A stretch of DNA of 6,724 bases from Fidelibacterota bacterium (GCA_024278395.1 JAJRTG010000004.1:1-6724); one strand, 5' to 3'. Shown: positions 1 through 6,659, numbered from the stretch's first letter. Numbers and translations are program-made. The notes: a model not told the origin generated them from the letters alone.

Positions 1-198
1 GCCCAGCCGGAGCATCGCCGCCTCGAACGACAGCCGGGTGCGGGTGCTCGGCTCGTAGAACAGGGTCGCCATCAGCCGGCCGGTGCAGCGATCGGCGTAG
101 TCGGCGGGGGAATCGATGATTTGAGAAGCGAGTGAGAAAAGGGCGTCGTACTCCTCGGGCGAGAAGTCGAGAGAACCGAGGAAGTGGTTTACAGTCAC
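1..198 (-). CDS. pyrB: Aspartate carbamoyltransferase catalytic chain (5' part only)
   Basis: The first 66 codons of a gene that runs off the left edge of the window. The product would transfer the carbamoyl group of carbamoyl phosphate to L-aspartate, giving N-carbamoyl-aspartate, the committed step of pyrimidine synthesis in the cytoplasm. The call rests on FYEPSTRTRLSFEAAM at residues 47-62. This is the carbamoyl-phosphate binding loop, and EPSTRTR without an inserted lysine favours aspartate over ornithine carbamoyltransferase. The short N-terminal stretch with DFSPEEYDAL is also typical of the family. I chose GTG at 196-198 because AAGGGGG lies about 7 bases upstream and the frame stays open to the edge. 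The gene lies 61 bases after guaA on the same strand and has its own promoter. Whether a regulatory pyrI subunit follows cannot be seen. Confidence 0.93.
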   Translation of the reverse strand, partial: MTVNHFLGSLDFSPEEYDALFSLASQIIDSPADYADRCTGRLMATLFYEPSTRTRLSFEAAMLRLG

Positions 199-223
199 AC
201 CAACCCCCTTGAGTTTTGCCCGG

Positions 224-251
224 ATTATAAGCGAGGCGGTCGGTTGTACAA
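224..251 (-). promoter_or_regulatory. Sigma70-like promoter for pyrB
   Basis: On the minus strand a perfect TATAAT lies at 224-229. TTGTAC at 246-251 is a weak -35 (3 of 6 matches), with a 16-base spacer. Transcription would start near 217, giving a leader of only about 20 bases before the GTG start, with the ribosome binding site AAGGGGG at about 205-210. The -35 sits just past the guaA stop codon. A leader this short leaves no room for a PyrR-type attenuator or a UTP-sensing hairpin. Identified by hexamer match only. Confidence 0.55.
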
Positions 252-259
252 GGGTGAAA

Positions 260-1783
260 TTATTCCCACTCGATCGTCGCCGGCGGTTTGCTCGTGATAT
301 CGTAGACCACGCGGCCGATCTCCGGTATCCGGCGGGTGATCCGGGATGCGACTTGATCCAGAAAATCGTGCGGCAGCCGGGCCCAGTCAGCGGTCATCCC
401 GTCCACGCTTGTCACCGCCCGCAGGGCGAGGATGTAGCCGTAGCGCCGCTCGTCCCCCACCACCCCCACGCTCCGCACCGGGGTGAGCACCGCCAGCGCC
501 TGCCACGTCTCCCGGTACAGGCCCGACTCCTTGAGGGCGGAGATGAAGAGGTGATCCGCCTCCCGCAGGATGCGCAACCTCTCCGGGGTGACCGCGCCGA
601 TGATGCGGATCGCCAGTCCCGGCCCGGGGAACGGGTGGCGGGCACGGATCCCCTCCGGCAGCCCGAGCAGGCGCGCGATCTCGCGCACCTCGTCCTTGAA
701 CAGGTAGCGGAATGGCTCCAGCAGCTCGAACCCGAGTCGGTCCGGAAGCCCGCCCACGTTGTGGTGGCTCTTGATGTTCGCCGCGCCCGTGCTCCCCGCC
801 GACTCGATCACGTCGGGATAGAGCGTGCCCTGGGCGAGGAAGTGGAACGGCCCGAGCCGGCGCGCCTGCTCCGTGAACGCGGCCACGAACTCGCGCCCGA
901 TGATCCTCCGCTTCTCCTCGGGTTCGCTCACCCCGGCCAGGGCGGAGATGAACCGCTCGCTCGCGTCCACGGTCACCAGGTTCACCCCCAGCGGGCGCAG
1001 CGCGCTCTCCACCTCCTCCCGCTCGTTCAGCCGCAGCAGGCCGTGATCGACGAACACCGCGGTGTGGTCGACCCCGGCGCGGGTGAGGAGCAGTGCCAGG
1101 GTGGATGAGTCCACCCCACCGGAGACCGCCAGCAGGACGCGTCTCCGGCCGCCGTCGGTTCGGGCTCGCACCTCGGCGATCAACCGCTCCAGCGTGCGGG
1201 TTGGGGTCCAATCGAGCGGCACGCCGGCGATGCGGAGGAAGTTCGCCAATATCGTCTTCCCCTGCGGGGTGTGCGCGACCTCGGGATGGAACTGCACCCC
1301 GAACATCCGGGCATTCGGGGATTCCACCGCGGCGATCGGGTTATCCTCCGTCCCCGCCGTCGCCCGCCAGCCCGCGGGAAGGGCGGCCACGGCGTCGGAA
1401 TGGCTCATCCACACCTGAACAGCATCCCCACCGATCCCGGCGAACAGCGGCCCCGCGTGTCGGGTCAGCACGGCGCGCCCGTACTCCCGCCTCCCGGTGG
1501 TGACGAGCCGGCCGCCGAACCGGTGCACCAGGTACTGCATCCCGTAACAGATCCCCAAGATCGGCAGGTCGAGGTCGAACAGGCGCTCGTCCGGGCGCGG
1601 GGAGTCGGGATCGAGCACGGACGCCGGGCCGCCGGACAGGATCACCGCGTGCGGGTCGTGCGCAGCGATCCGTTCGATCGGCGCATCCCCGGGAAGGATC
1701 ACCGAATAGGCGTCGAGCTCGCGAATGCGCCGCGCGATCAGGCGGGTGTACTGCGAGCCGAAGTCGAGGATGACGACGCTCAT
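260..1783 (-). CDS. guaA: GMP synthase (glutamine-hydrolysing)
   Basis: Cytoplasmic enzyme that converts XMP to GMP using ATP and glutamine, the last step of guanine nucleotide synthesis. The 507-residue length is normal for the fused form. Residues 1-190 are a class I glutamine amidotransferase domain, with nucleophile C79 in GICYGMQ and the rest of the triad at H166 and E168 in QFHPEV. Residues 195-385 are the ATP pyrophosphatase domain, with the P-loop SGGVDSS at 221-227. The C-terminal dimerisation domain contains RHPFPGPGLAIRI (382-394) and ends in KPPATIEWE, the usual GuaA terminus. All catalytic residues appear intact. The ATG at 1781-1783 is only 3 bases after the stop of the upstream phosphoribosyltransferase gene and has little Shine-Dalgarno of its own, so translational coupling is likely. 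The single-chain form points to a bacterium. Confidence 0.98.
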   Translation of the reverse strand: MSVVILDFGSQYTRLIARRIRELDAYSVILPGDAPIERIAAHDPHAVILSGGPASVLDPDSPRPDERLFDLDLPILGICYGMQYLVHRFGGRLVTTGRREYGRAVLTRHAGPLFAGIGGDAVQVWMSHSDAVAALPAGWRATAGTEDNPIAAVESPNARMFGVQFHPEVAHTPQGKTILANFLRIAGVPLDWTPTRTLERLIAEVRARTDGGRRRVLLAVSGGVDSSTLALLLTRAGVDHTAVFVDHGLLRLNEREEVESALRPLGVNLVTVDASERFISALAGVSEPEEKRRIIGREFVAAFTEQARRLGPFHFLAQGTLYPDVIESAGSTGAANIKSHHNVGGLPDRLGFELLEPFRYLFKDEVREIARLLGLPEGIRARHPFPGPGLAIRIIGAVTPERLRILREADHLFISALKESGLYRETWQALAVLTPVRSVGVVGDERRYGYILALRAVTSVDGMTADWARLPHDFLDQVASRITRRIPEIGRVVYDITSKPPATIEWE

Positions 1784-1786
1784 CCG

Positions 1787-2365
1787 CTACTCAGCAGCCG
1801 CGAACTCGATCTTCCCCGTCTCCGGGTCCATCCGGATGATCGATACCAACGTCGCCACGGGTACGCCGTAGCGGGAGAGCACGCGCCGCCCCTCCCCGAA
1901 TTCCTTGGCGATCACGAACCCGAACCCGACGAGGGTCGCCCCGCTCTCCAGCACCATGTCCGCCAGCGCGGCGCTGGTGTCGCCGCGGTAGAGGAAGTCG
2001 TCCACGATCAGGACGCGCTCCCCCTCGCTCAGATAGTCCTTGGAGACGGAGAGCTCGACCGTGGTCCCCTTGGTGGGCGAGGTGATGGTCCGCACGTACG
2101 GACGGTTCATCGTCGCGGCGTGTCCCTTCTTGGCGTACAGGGCGTGGGCCCCGACCCGGCGCGCCACCTCGTAGGCGACGATGTTGCCGGCCGCCTCGGC
2201 GGTGAGCACGCAGCTCACGTTCGAAGCGGCGAATCTGCCGGCGAGCTGTCGCCCCACCTCCTCCATGAACCTCGGATCGATGCGGTGATTGAGGAACCCG
2301 TCCACCCGGAGGAATTCCGGCCCCACCACGACTCCGTAGCGTTGAACCCAGTCCTGAAGCTGCAT
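1787..2365 (-). CDS. xpt: Xanthine phosphoribosyltransferase-like purine salvage enzyme
   Basis: A 192-residue type I phosphoribosyltransferase, close in length and layout to Bacillus Xpt (about 194 residues). It is expected to join xanthine to PRPP, giving XMP and pyrophosphate, in the cytoplasm. Visible features are VDGFLNHRIDP at residues 21-31, the Xpt-family N-terminal segment (Bacillus VDSFLNHQIDP), and the PRPP-binding motif LIVDDFLYRGDTS at 119-131 with the acidic pair D122-D123. GFVIAKEF follows at 149-156. The PRPP loop is YRGDTS rather than the common ATGGT, an Xpt-like variation. The neighbouring guaA consumes XMP, which supports a xanthine or guanine substrate. The ATG at 2363-2365 has a strong AAGGAGGG site at 2372-2379. 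Another purine specificity, or an adenine enzyme, is possible but less likely. Confidence 0.85.
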   Translation of the reverse strand: MQLQDWVQRYGVVVGPEFLRVDGFLNHRIDPRFMEEVGRQLAGRFAASNVSCVLTAEAAGNIVAYEVARRVGAHALYAKKGHAATMNRPYVRTITSPTKGTTVELSVSKDYLSEGERVLIVDDFLYRGDTSAALADMVLESGATLVGFGFVIAKEFGEGRRVLSRYGVPVATLVSIIRMDPETGKIEFAAAE

Positions 2366-2406
2366 CTAGAGCCCTCCTTGCGATGATCTGTCCAGCGGAC
2401 GAGACG

Positions 2407-2435
2407 ATTGTGCCCCAGCGAAACGGCTATTACAA
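2407..2435 (-). promoter_or_regulatory. Putative promoter of xpt-guaA
   Basis: The 77-base gap between the ATPase stop and xpt holds TTGTAA (2430-2435) and CACAAT (2407-2412) on the minus strand, separated by exactly 17 bases. Each hexamer matches 4 of 6 consensus positions. The start point would be near 2400, leaving a leader of about 35 bases that contains the ribosome binding site. No purine riboswitch fits in this leader, and I see no clear terminator for the upstream operon, so some read-through from the transporter genes is possible. Confidence 0.4.
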
Positions 2436-2442
2436 CACGGGA

Positions 2443-3210
2443 TTATGCAGGGGAGATCGGCACGAGATAATGAGCGCCCAAGGCCTCTCCCGCGACGGCA
2501 TTTACATGGTAGACCTCCCGCACGGTCGTGGGGGTGAGGACCGTGCGCGGTTCCCCTGCGGCGAAGATCCGGCCTCGGTCAAGGATCGCGAGACGATGGG
2601 AGAACCGGGCGGCCAGGTTGACGTCGTGCAGCACCACCACGGTCGCGATCCCCCGCTCCCGCGCCACCTCGCTCATCAACGCCAACGACTCGAGCTGCCC
2701 CCGCAGGTCCAGGTTGGCGGTCGGTTCGTCGAGCAGGAGAACCTCGGGCCCCCGCGCCAGTGCCTGAGCGAGGAGGACCCGCTGCCGCTCTCCCCCGCTG
2801 AGCTCGGTGATGCGCCGGGCGGCGAACTCCTGCAGCTCCAGGAGGGAGATGGCCTCGGCCGCCGCCTTGAGATCCTCCTCCCCCGGGCTGAAACCCATGT
2901 GGGGGATCCTTCCCAGGAGGACCGTCTCGAACACGGTGAACGGGAAGCCGTCCGGTGAGCCTTGGGGCACGTAGCCGATGAGCCGGGCGCGCTCCAGGGG
3001 GCGGATCCTCGTTACCTCCCGCCCGCCGATGTGGACGGTCCCCTCCGCGGGGCGCAGGAGCCCGGCGATGCACTTCAACAGGGTGCTCTTCCCCGCTCCG
3101 TTCGGCCCGAGGAGCCCCATCACCTCGCCCTGTCTCACCTCGAGGCTCACGCCCCTCAGGGTCGTCCTCTCCCCATACCTGAAGCTGATCTCCCTGACCT
3201 CGATCGTCAT
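2443..3210 (-). CDS. Fec/Btu-type ABC importer ATPase
   Basis: A 255-residue cytoplasmic ATPase that would power the importer encoded just upstream. All nucleotide-binding motifs are present: Walker A GPNGAGKST (35-43), Q-loop Q83, signature LSGGERQ (137-143), Walker B VLLLDEP (157-163), D-loop NLD (166-168) and the switch histidine H195. The overall form, including the C-terminal REVYHVNAV segment, is that of the FepC/FecE/BtuD group serving iron-siderophore, haem and cobalamin importers. The frame is open further upstream, to about 3654, but the ATG at 3208-3210 is the right start. It gives MTIEVREISFRYG, a standard beginning, has GGGGAGGG just before it, and sits 2 bases after the permease stop. 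The longer reading would only be a shadow of the permease gene. Confidence 0.95.
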   Translation of the reverse strand: MTIEVREISFRYGERTTLRGVSLEVRQGEVMGLLGPNGAGKSTLLKCIAGLLRPAEGTVHIGGREVTRIRPLERARLIGYVPQGSPDGFPFTVFETVLLGRIPHMGFSPGEEDLKAAAEAISLLELQEFAARRITELSGGERQRVLLAQALARGPEVLLLDEPTANLDLRGQLESLALMSEVARERGIATVVVLHDVNLAARFSHRLAILDRGRIFAAGEPRTVLTPTTVREVYHVNAVAGEALGAHYLVPISPA

Positions 3211-3212
3211 CC

Positions 3213-4276
3213 TCACCCTCCCCGCCAGTAGACCTGCTTGCTCCTGAGCAGGAGGTATACGAACAACGGGATTCCCAGGAACGAGGTCACGATCCCCACC
3301 GGGAGCTCGATCGGCGCCACCACCGTCCGGGCGAGGCTGTCGGCCCCGAGGAGGACGAGGGCTCCCGTGATCGCCGAGGCGGGGAGGAGGAAGCGGTGGT
3401 CGGGCCCCACGATCAGGCGCGCGATGTGGGGTGCAAGGAGGCTCACGAACCCGATGATCCCGGTGAAGCAGATGACGCTTGCGGTGAGGAGGACGGCCAA
3501 GAGCATGCATTCCACCCGCACCCTCTCCACGGCGGTGCCCAGGCTCCGGGCCGCCTCGTCTCCGGTCGCAAGCGCGTTGAGGTCCCAGGCCCGCCGGAGA
3601 AGGAGTGGCAGGGAGACGAAGGAGACGACGGCCACCGGGATGAGCCTCCCCCAACTCGCCGTGTGCAGGCTCCCCATGAGCCAGAAGACCACCGCCTTCA
3701 CCTCCTCGGCCCCGCCGAAGTATTGGAGGAGCGAGGTGAGGGCCATGAACAGGAAGTTCATCGCCACCCCGGCGAGGACCATCGCCTCGGCCGTGATCCC
3801 GCGGACGGCGCTCAGGCCGTAGACGAGAGCGGCGGCGAGTAGAGCGAACGTAAAGGCGTTCATGATCACCAGGTACCTTCCCGTCCCGGAGAACCCCGCC
3901 CCCAGGATGATCGCCAGCGCCGCGCCGAAGGCGGCCCCCCCGGAGATCCCCAGGGTGAACGGGCTGGCCAGGGGGTTACGCAGGGTTCCCTGGAGCACCG
4001 CCCCGGCGAGCGCCAGTCCCGCTCCCCGATCACGGCCATGAGGACCCGCGGCAGCCGGAGGTCCCAGACGACCGCCTGGGCGAGCCAGCCGGGTTTCAGG
4101 CCGGTGAAGGGAAGGATCCTGGCGATCACTGTCCGGAACACCTCCCCCACGCTCAGGTGGGCGGCGCCGAGCGCGGTGGCGAGCACGGCGGCGATTGCGA
4201 CAGCGGCCGCACCAGTCCCGAGGAAGAGCGCCTTGGAGGCGGTGGACCTTCGATAGACCTGCCTGGGGTCGGACAT
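3213..4276 (-). pseudogene. FecCD-type ABC importer permease, split by a one-base frameshift
   Basis: Inner-membrane permease of the FecCD/BtuC family, the partner of the adjacent ATPase. The upstream frame reads 84 codons from ATG 4276 and ends its homology at RLPRVLMAVIG. The downstream frame resumes at AGLALAGAVLQGTLRNP. Adding one G to the run at 4024-4027 (CCCC on the plus strand) joins them as MAVIGGAGLALAG, a normal FecCD segment, and gives 354 residues, typical for the family. Everything else is intact: the coupling-loop motif GDEAARSLG, GFVSLLAPHIARLIVGPDHR, the final ELPVGIVTSFLGIPLF, and about ten hydrophobic segments. The break could be a true mutation, a sequencing error in a G run or, less likely, recoding. 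The start is uncertain: a TTG at 4289-4291 would overlap the radical SAM gene and add 5 residues, while the ATG has GAGG 4-7 bases upstream. Confidence 0.9.
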
Positions 4277-4283
4277 CAGCCTC

Positions 4284-5327
4284 TTAGACAAGCTCCATCC
4301 CCAGGTCCGCGAGATGGCGGGAGATGGCAGGGACGTAGTTCGCGAGCACCAGCCCTCCCCCGAGATCCTCGATCACAGGCTCCCCGCATCGGGCCCCGGG
4401 TCCGGTCTTCCTCCTCTTGGAGACGGAGACGGCGTGCATGATCATGTTGGCCCCGGCCATCACCCCGGCCACGGCGTCGGCTCCCGCGATATCGACGCCC
4501 CGGAAGATCAGCCGGGCGATCGCGCGGGCCTTGGCCGTCTCGAACGGGGAACCGGCCGGAAGATCCGCGACCGGCGATCCGGGTATAGGGCGGAAGGGGT
4601 GGATCTCCAGGATCCTGAGGTTCCTGAACTGTTTGAAGTAGAAGAGGAAGTCGACCCAGTCCTCGTAGGGGTGGTCACCATCCCCGCTCTCCCCGAGGCC
4701 GATCATGAGGGTGTTGTCGATCCCCAGGCCAGCCTCCTCGGTGGCCCGGATGAGCTCCATTCGTTGAGCCAGGCTGTCCCCGGGCCGCAGCTCGGCGAAG
4801 ACCCGGGGGTTCACCGTCTCCAGGTTGCAGGCGATCCCCTCGATCCCGATGTCCTTGAGCGCGGACACGGCGCCAGGGGGGTAAGAGGGCCCGTTGTTAA
4901 CCCACACCCCGAGTCCGCTCTCCTCTTTGACCACCGCGGCCGCCCGCAGGGTGACCCGGCTCCCCTCATCGTCCGCCTGGGTTCCGCCCGCGATCTCGAC
5001 GCGCCTTACCCCGGTCTCCGCGATCGCCTGGGCGGCGCGGGCGATCTCCTCCTCGCTCAGGAGGTCCTCCGTGGTGAACAGGTTGGGGGCCGCCCAGCGG
5101 AAGCAGTACCGACACGGGGGATCAACGGTGCAGGGGGTGATGCTCACCATGAACCCCACCAGCTTGACCCTCCGGCCCGCCTCCCGATCGCGGACTTCGC
5201 AGGCGGCCGCGAACAGCTTCAGGGCCTGCTTTGGCTCTTGCACCTCCCGGAACAGGAACAGGGCCTCCTCCCGGGAGATCTCCCGCTCCCGGGCCGCCTC
5301 GAGGACGTCCTCCAGCCGTGGGCTCAT
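4284..5327 (-). CDS. Radical SAM enzyme, BioB-like, with C-x5-C-x2-C cluster motif
   Basis: A 347-residue cytoplasmic radical S-adenosylmethionine enzyme. The likely [4Fe-4S] ligands are C66, C72 and C75 (CTVDPPCRYC), spaced C-x5-C-x2-C instead of the usual C-x3-C-x2-C. IAGGTQ at 112-117 fits the SAM-contacting GGE strand. NLETVNP (168-174), IGLGES (209-214), PFRPIPGSP (244-252) and AGVMAGANMIMH (287-298) follow the order seen in the BioB/HydE family, including its C-terminal region. The same cysteine spacing is known from HmdB/HcgA, a BioB-like enzyme of [Fe]-hydrogenase cofactor synthesis in methanogens. That is a motif resemblance, not a demonstrated function here. The start ATG overlaps the stop of the solute-binding protein gene by 4 bases (ATGA) after GGAGGGG. 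The gene lies between the binding protein and permease genes, so its substrate may be linked to the imported compound. Reaction unknown. Confidence 0.9.
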   Translation of the reverse strand: MSPRLEDVLEAAREREISREEALFLFREVQEPKQALKLFAAACEVRDREAGRRVKLVGFMVSITPCTVDPPCRYCFRWAAPNLFTTEDLLSEEEIARAAQAIAETGVRRVEIAGGTQADDEGSRVTLRAAAVVKEESGLGVWVNNGPSYPPGAVSALKDIGIEGIACNLETVNPRVFAELRPGDSLAQRMELIRATEEAGLGIDNTLMIGLGESGDGDHPYEDWVDFLFYFKQFRNLRILEIHPFRPIPGSPVADLPAGSPFETAKARAIARLIFRGVDIAGADAVAGVMAGANMIMHAVSVSKRRKTGPGARCGEPVIEDLGGGLVLANYVPAISRHLADLGMELV

Positions 5328-6382
5328 TTCCCCTCCGGATAGATGAACACGCCGGGATAATCGGTTATCCCGAAGAAGCGGGAGAGGAACTCCCGCTGCA
5401 CCGCCCCGGGGTCAAGATCGGAGAAGAGATCGGGGTAGAACCACTTGGCCAGGTACAGGATCCCGATCGGAGCTCGGGGGGCGCTGCAGATCTCGAACGC
5501 CAATAGGTATACCCTCCCCTTCCGAACCGCATCCATCCCATCCCAGCCGGGCCGGGACGCGATATCGTTCCATTCGGTGCGGATTCGGCTGTTCTCCGTC
5601 GTCCCGTAGCCCATGAGACGCGGCGGCATTGCTCGGGCCACGATCACTTGGGGATTCTGAGCCAGGACCCACTCCGGACTCACCCTGACAGACGGGGCCT
5701 TTTCCACCGCTCCCGCCGCTACGTCCTCCCCTCCGGCGGCCGCGATCATCCGATGTCCCCAGCTCGTGACGGTATAGTCCATCACCTCGAGGTAGGCCCG
5801 CGTTCGCTCCGATGGCGCAAGCCCCTGGGTGCGTGAGGCGATGAGGTCGAGGTATCCTTTGAAGAAGTCGATGTACTCCTGCGCCTTCTCTTCCCTGCCG
5901 AAGAGCTTCCCCAACGTGGCTACATCGCGAAATATCGAATTCACATCCGGGAAGCAGTCGATCAGGGCCACCGGGATCCCGTACGGGGCGAGCTGATCAG
6001 CGAGCGCGAGGGCCGCCTGACGGGCCCCACCCCAAGCACCGATGGAGATCACAAGCTGAGGATCGAGTTCCAAGATCCGCTCCACGTTGGGGTTCAGGAT
6101 CTCGCCCACCGACGGTCTCCCCTGATAGACCTCCTTGGTGATCGGGTCTCTGAGCACGTGGTTCGCCGTTACCCCGACCACCGCATCCTGGGCGCCGAGT
6201 GCCGCGATCACCTCCGCCGGCTGGGAGGCGAGCACGACCACCCGCTCGAGGGGTGAGGAGACCGTTATCACCCTCCCCGCTGCGTCATTGATCGTGACCT
6301 TGCCCGCCGCGCTACCCGCAACCACCACGCTCATCAGAAGAGCGAGAACCATTAGCCCCGTCCTCAGGTTCCTGAAAGCCAA
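5324..6382 (-). CDS. Fec/Btu-type ABC importer solute-binding protein
   Basis: A 352-residue exported binding protein of the Peripla_BP_2 class, which captures iron-siderophores, haem, cobalamin or similar metal complexes and delivers them to the FecCD permease. Residues 1-27 form a signal peptide: RNLR near the start, a hydrophobic core LMVLALLMSVVVAG, then a probable cleavage after AGSAAG. There is no cysteine here, so it is not a lipoprotein and is probably periplasmic. The mature part starts VTINDAAGRVITV, followed by ERVVVLASQPAEVIAALGAQDAVVGV and LDPQLVISIG, all standard for the family. Residues 160-185 supply the linking helix. The start is TTG at 6380-6382, supported by GGAGGTGG at 6386-6393 and by a complete signal peptide. 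It is the first gene of the transport operon. The ligand is not predictable by eye. Confidence 0.93.
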   Translation of the reverse strand: MAFRNLRTGLMVLALLMSVVVAGSAAGKVTINDAAGRVITVSSPLERVVVLASQPAEVIAALGAQDAVVGVTANHVLRDPITKEVYQGRPSVGEILNPNVERILELDPQLVISIGAWGGARQAALALADQLAPYGIPVALIDCFPDVNSIFRDVATLGKLFGREEKAQEYIDFFKGYLDLIASRTQGLAPSERTRAYLEVMDYTVTSWGHRMIAAAGGEDVAAGAVEKAPSVRVSPEWVLAQNPQVIVARAMPPRLMGYGTTENSRIRTEWNDIASRPGWDGMDAVRKGRVYLLAFEICSAPRAPIGILYLAKWFYPDLFSDLDPGAVQREFLSRFFGITDYPGVFIYPEGK

Positions 6383-6385
6383 CTG

Positions 6386-6393
6386 CCACCTCC
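6386..6393 (-). promoter_or_regulatory. Ribosome binding site fixing a TTG start
   Basis: GGAGGTGG on the minus strand ends 3 bases before TTG at 6382. It is the reason for preferring this TTG over the internal ATG at codon 11, which lies inside the signal peptide and would remove its basic N-terminus. Confidence 0.75.
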
Positions 6394-6419
6394 GGTAATA
6401 CTTTTTTGAAATTTGTGTT

Positions 6420-6448
6420 ATTATGCCCCGAGCCTATCCCTGCTGCAA
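6420..6448 (-). promoter_or_regulatory. Putative promoter of the transporter/radical SAM operon
   Basis: On the minus strand CATAAT (6420-6425, 5 of 6 matches) follows TTGCAG (6443-6448, 3 of 6) with a 17-base spacer. The region downstream, 6397-6424, is markedly AT-rich against the GC-rich surroundings. Transcription would begin near 6413 and give a leader of about 30 bases holding the ribosome binding site of the binding-protein gene. If this is the main promoter, the structured stretch further upstream is not part of the operon's leader. Confidence 0.5.
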
Positions 6449-6473
6449 GTACTCCCCTCGCTGCGCACAGGGA
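6437..6473. promoter_or_regulatory. Imperfect inverted repeat over the -35 region, possible operator
   Basis: TCCCTG at 6437-6442 is mirrored by CAGGGA at 6468-6473. With a one-base bulge (6443) the arms extend inward as TGC (6444-6446) and GCA (6465-6467). The left arm overlaps the -35 hexamer and part of the spacer of the putative operon promoter, a place where a repressor would act. The arm separation is wide and the arms are short, so this may be chance. It does not match a Fur box that I recognise. Confidence 0.25.
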
Positions 6474-6516
6474 GGATTCGGAAGGTCGGTTTTCGGTTCT
6501 TGGGGATGCTCTAGGT

Positions 6517-6581
6517 GGGTGTAATCCTCACTGACAGCGGGAAGCCGGTTCGCTGAAGCTTTCCCGCTGGGTTATCACGCC
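6517..6581 (+). other. Long imperfect hairpin, possible structured RNA
   Basis: Non-coding stretch able to fold into one extended helix. The core is a perfect 9-base inverted repeat, CAGCGGGAA (6535-6543) with TTCCCGCTG (6561-6569), continued inward by GC/GC. Outward it continues through CC (6526-6527) with GG (6570-6571), TAA (6522-6524) with TTA (6572-6574), GTG (6519-6521) with CAC (6576-6578), and GG with CC, with small bulges. A 7-base bulge, TCACTGA (6528-6534), contains CACTG, which is complementary to CAGTG at 6600-6604. No T-tract follows on either strand, so it is not an ordinary terminator. The strand is uncertain. I recognise no RNA family. Confidence 0.4.
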
Positions 6582-6598
6582 ATCGGCTTAGGGGTTCA

Positions 6599-6659
6599 AC
6601 AGTGGAGCCGGTTAGGGAGGCCGTTTATCGATGCCTATCCTCCGGTTTCGAAGAGCTGT
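6599..6659 (+). other. Second hairpin of the structured intergenic stretch
   Basis: ACAG (6599-6602) pairs with CTGT (6656-6659). Inside it AGCCGG (6606-6611) pairs with CCGGTT (6642-6647), AGG (6614-6616) with CCT (6639-6641), and AGGC (6618-6621) with GCCT (6633-6636), with small internal loops and an apical CG/CG step. The AGCCGG/CCGGTT helix uses a G-U pair on the plus strand that would be an A-C mismatch in the minus-strand transcript, a small hint that the plus strand is the one that folds. CAGTG at 6600-6604 could instead pair with the bulge of the first hairpin. Confidence 0.33.

Noticed and set aside
199..259. Intrinsic terminator or pyrimidine attenuator between guaA and pyrB
   Set aside because: No GC hairpin followed by a T-tract is present, and the probable pyrB leader is only about 20 bases.
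209..1108. Long plus-strand open frame opposite guaA, and similar ones opposite xpt, the permease and the radical SAM gene
   Set aside because: These are antisense shadows in high-GC coding DNA. Their products are low-complexity, rich in R, P, G and H, with no family motif, while the minus-strand frames carry complete conserved domains.
2366..2442. Guanine/xanthine riboswitch upstream of xpt, as in Bacillus
   Set aside because: The gap is only 77 bases and contains a plausible promoter, leaving about 35 bases of leader with no purine-aptamer core.
3211..3654. N-terminal extension of the ATPase frame to 3654
   Set aside because: The extra 148 residues read across the permease gene in another frame and are R/P/G-rich. 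The ATG at 3210 gives the normal family N-terminus with a good ribosome binding site.
6517..6581. The 9-base perfect hairpin as a Rho-independent terminator
   Set aside because: Neither strand has a run of T immediately after the stem, and the stem continues outward with bulges, unlike a terminator.
6511..6605. Cobalamin riboswitch, suggested by GGTGTAATCC and nearby CACTG
   Set aside because: The fragments are on the plus strand, opposite to the binding-protein gene, the order of conserved blocks is wrong, and no B12 box is present on either strand.
6432..6640. GCCTATCC repeated at 6432-6439 and 6633-6640 as a target-site duplication of an inserted element
   Set aside because: An 8-base repeat in about 300 bases is expected by chance at nearly this rate, the right copy lies inside a hairpin, and no terminal inverted repeats adjoin it.
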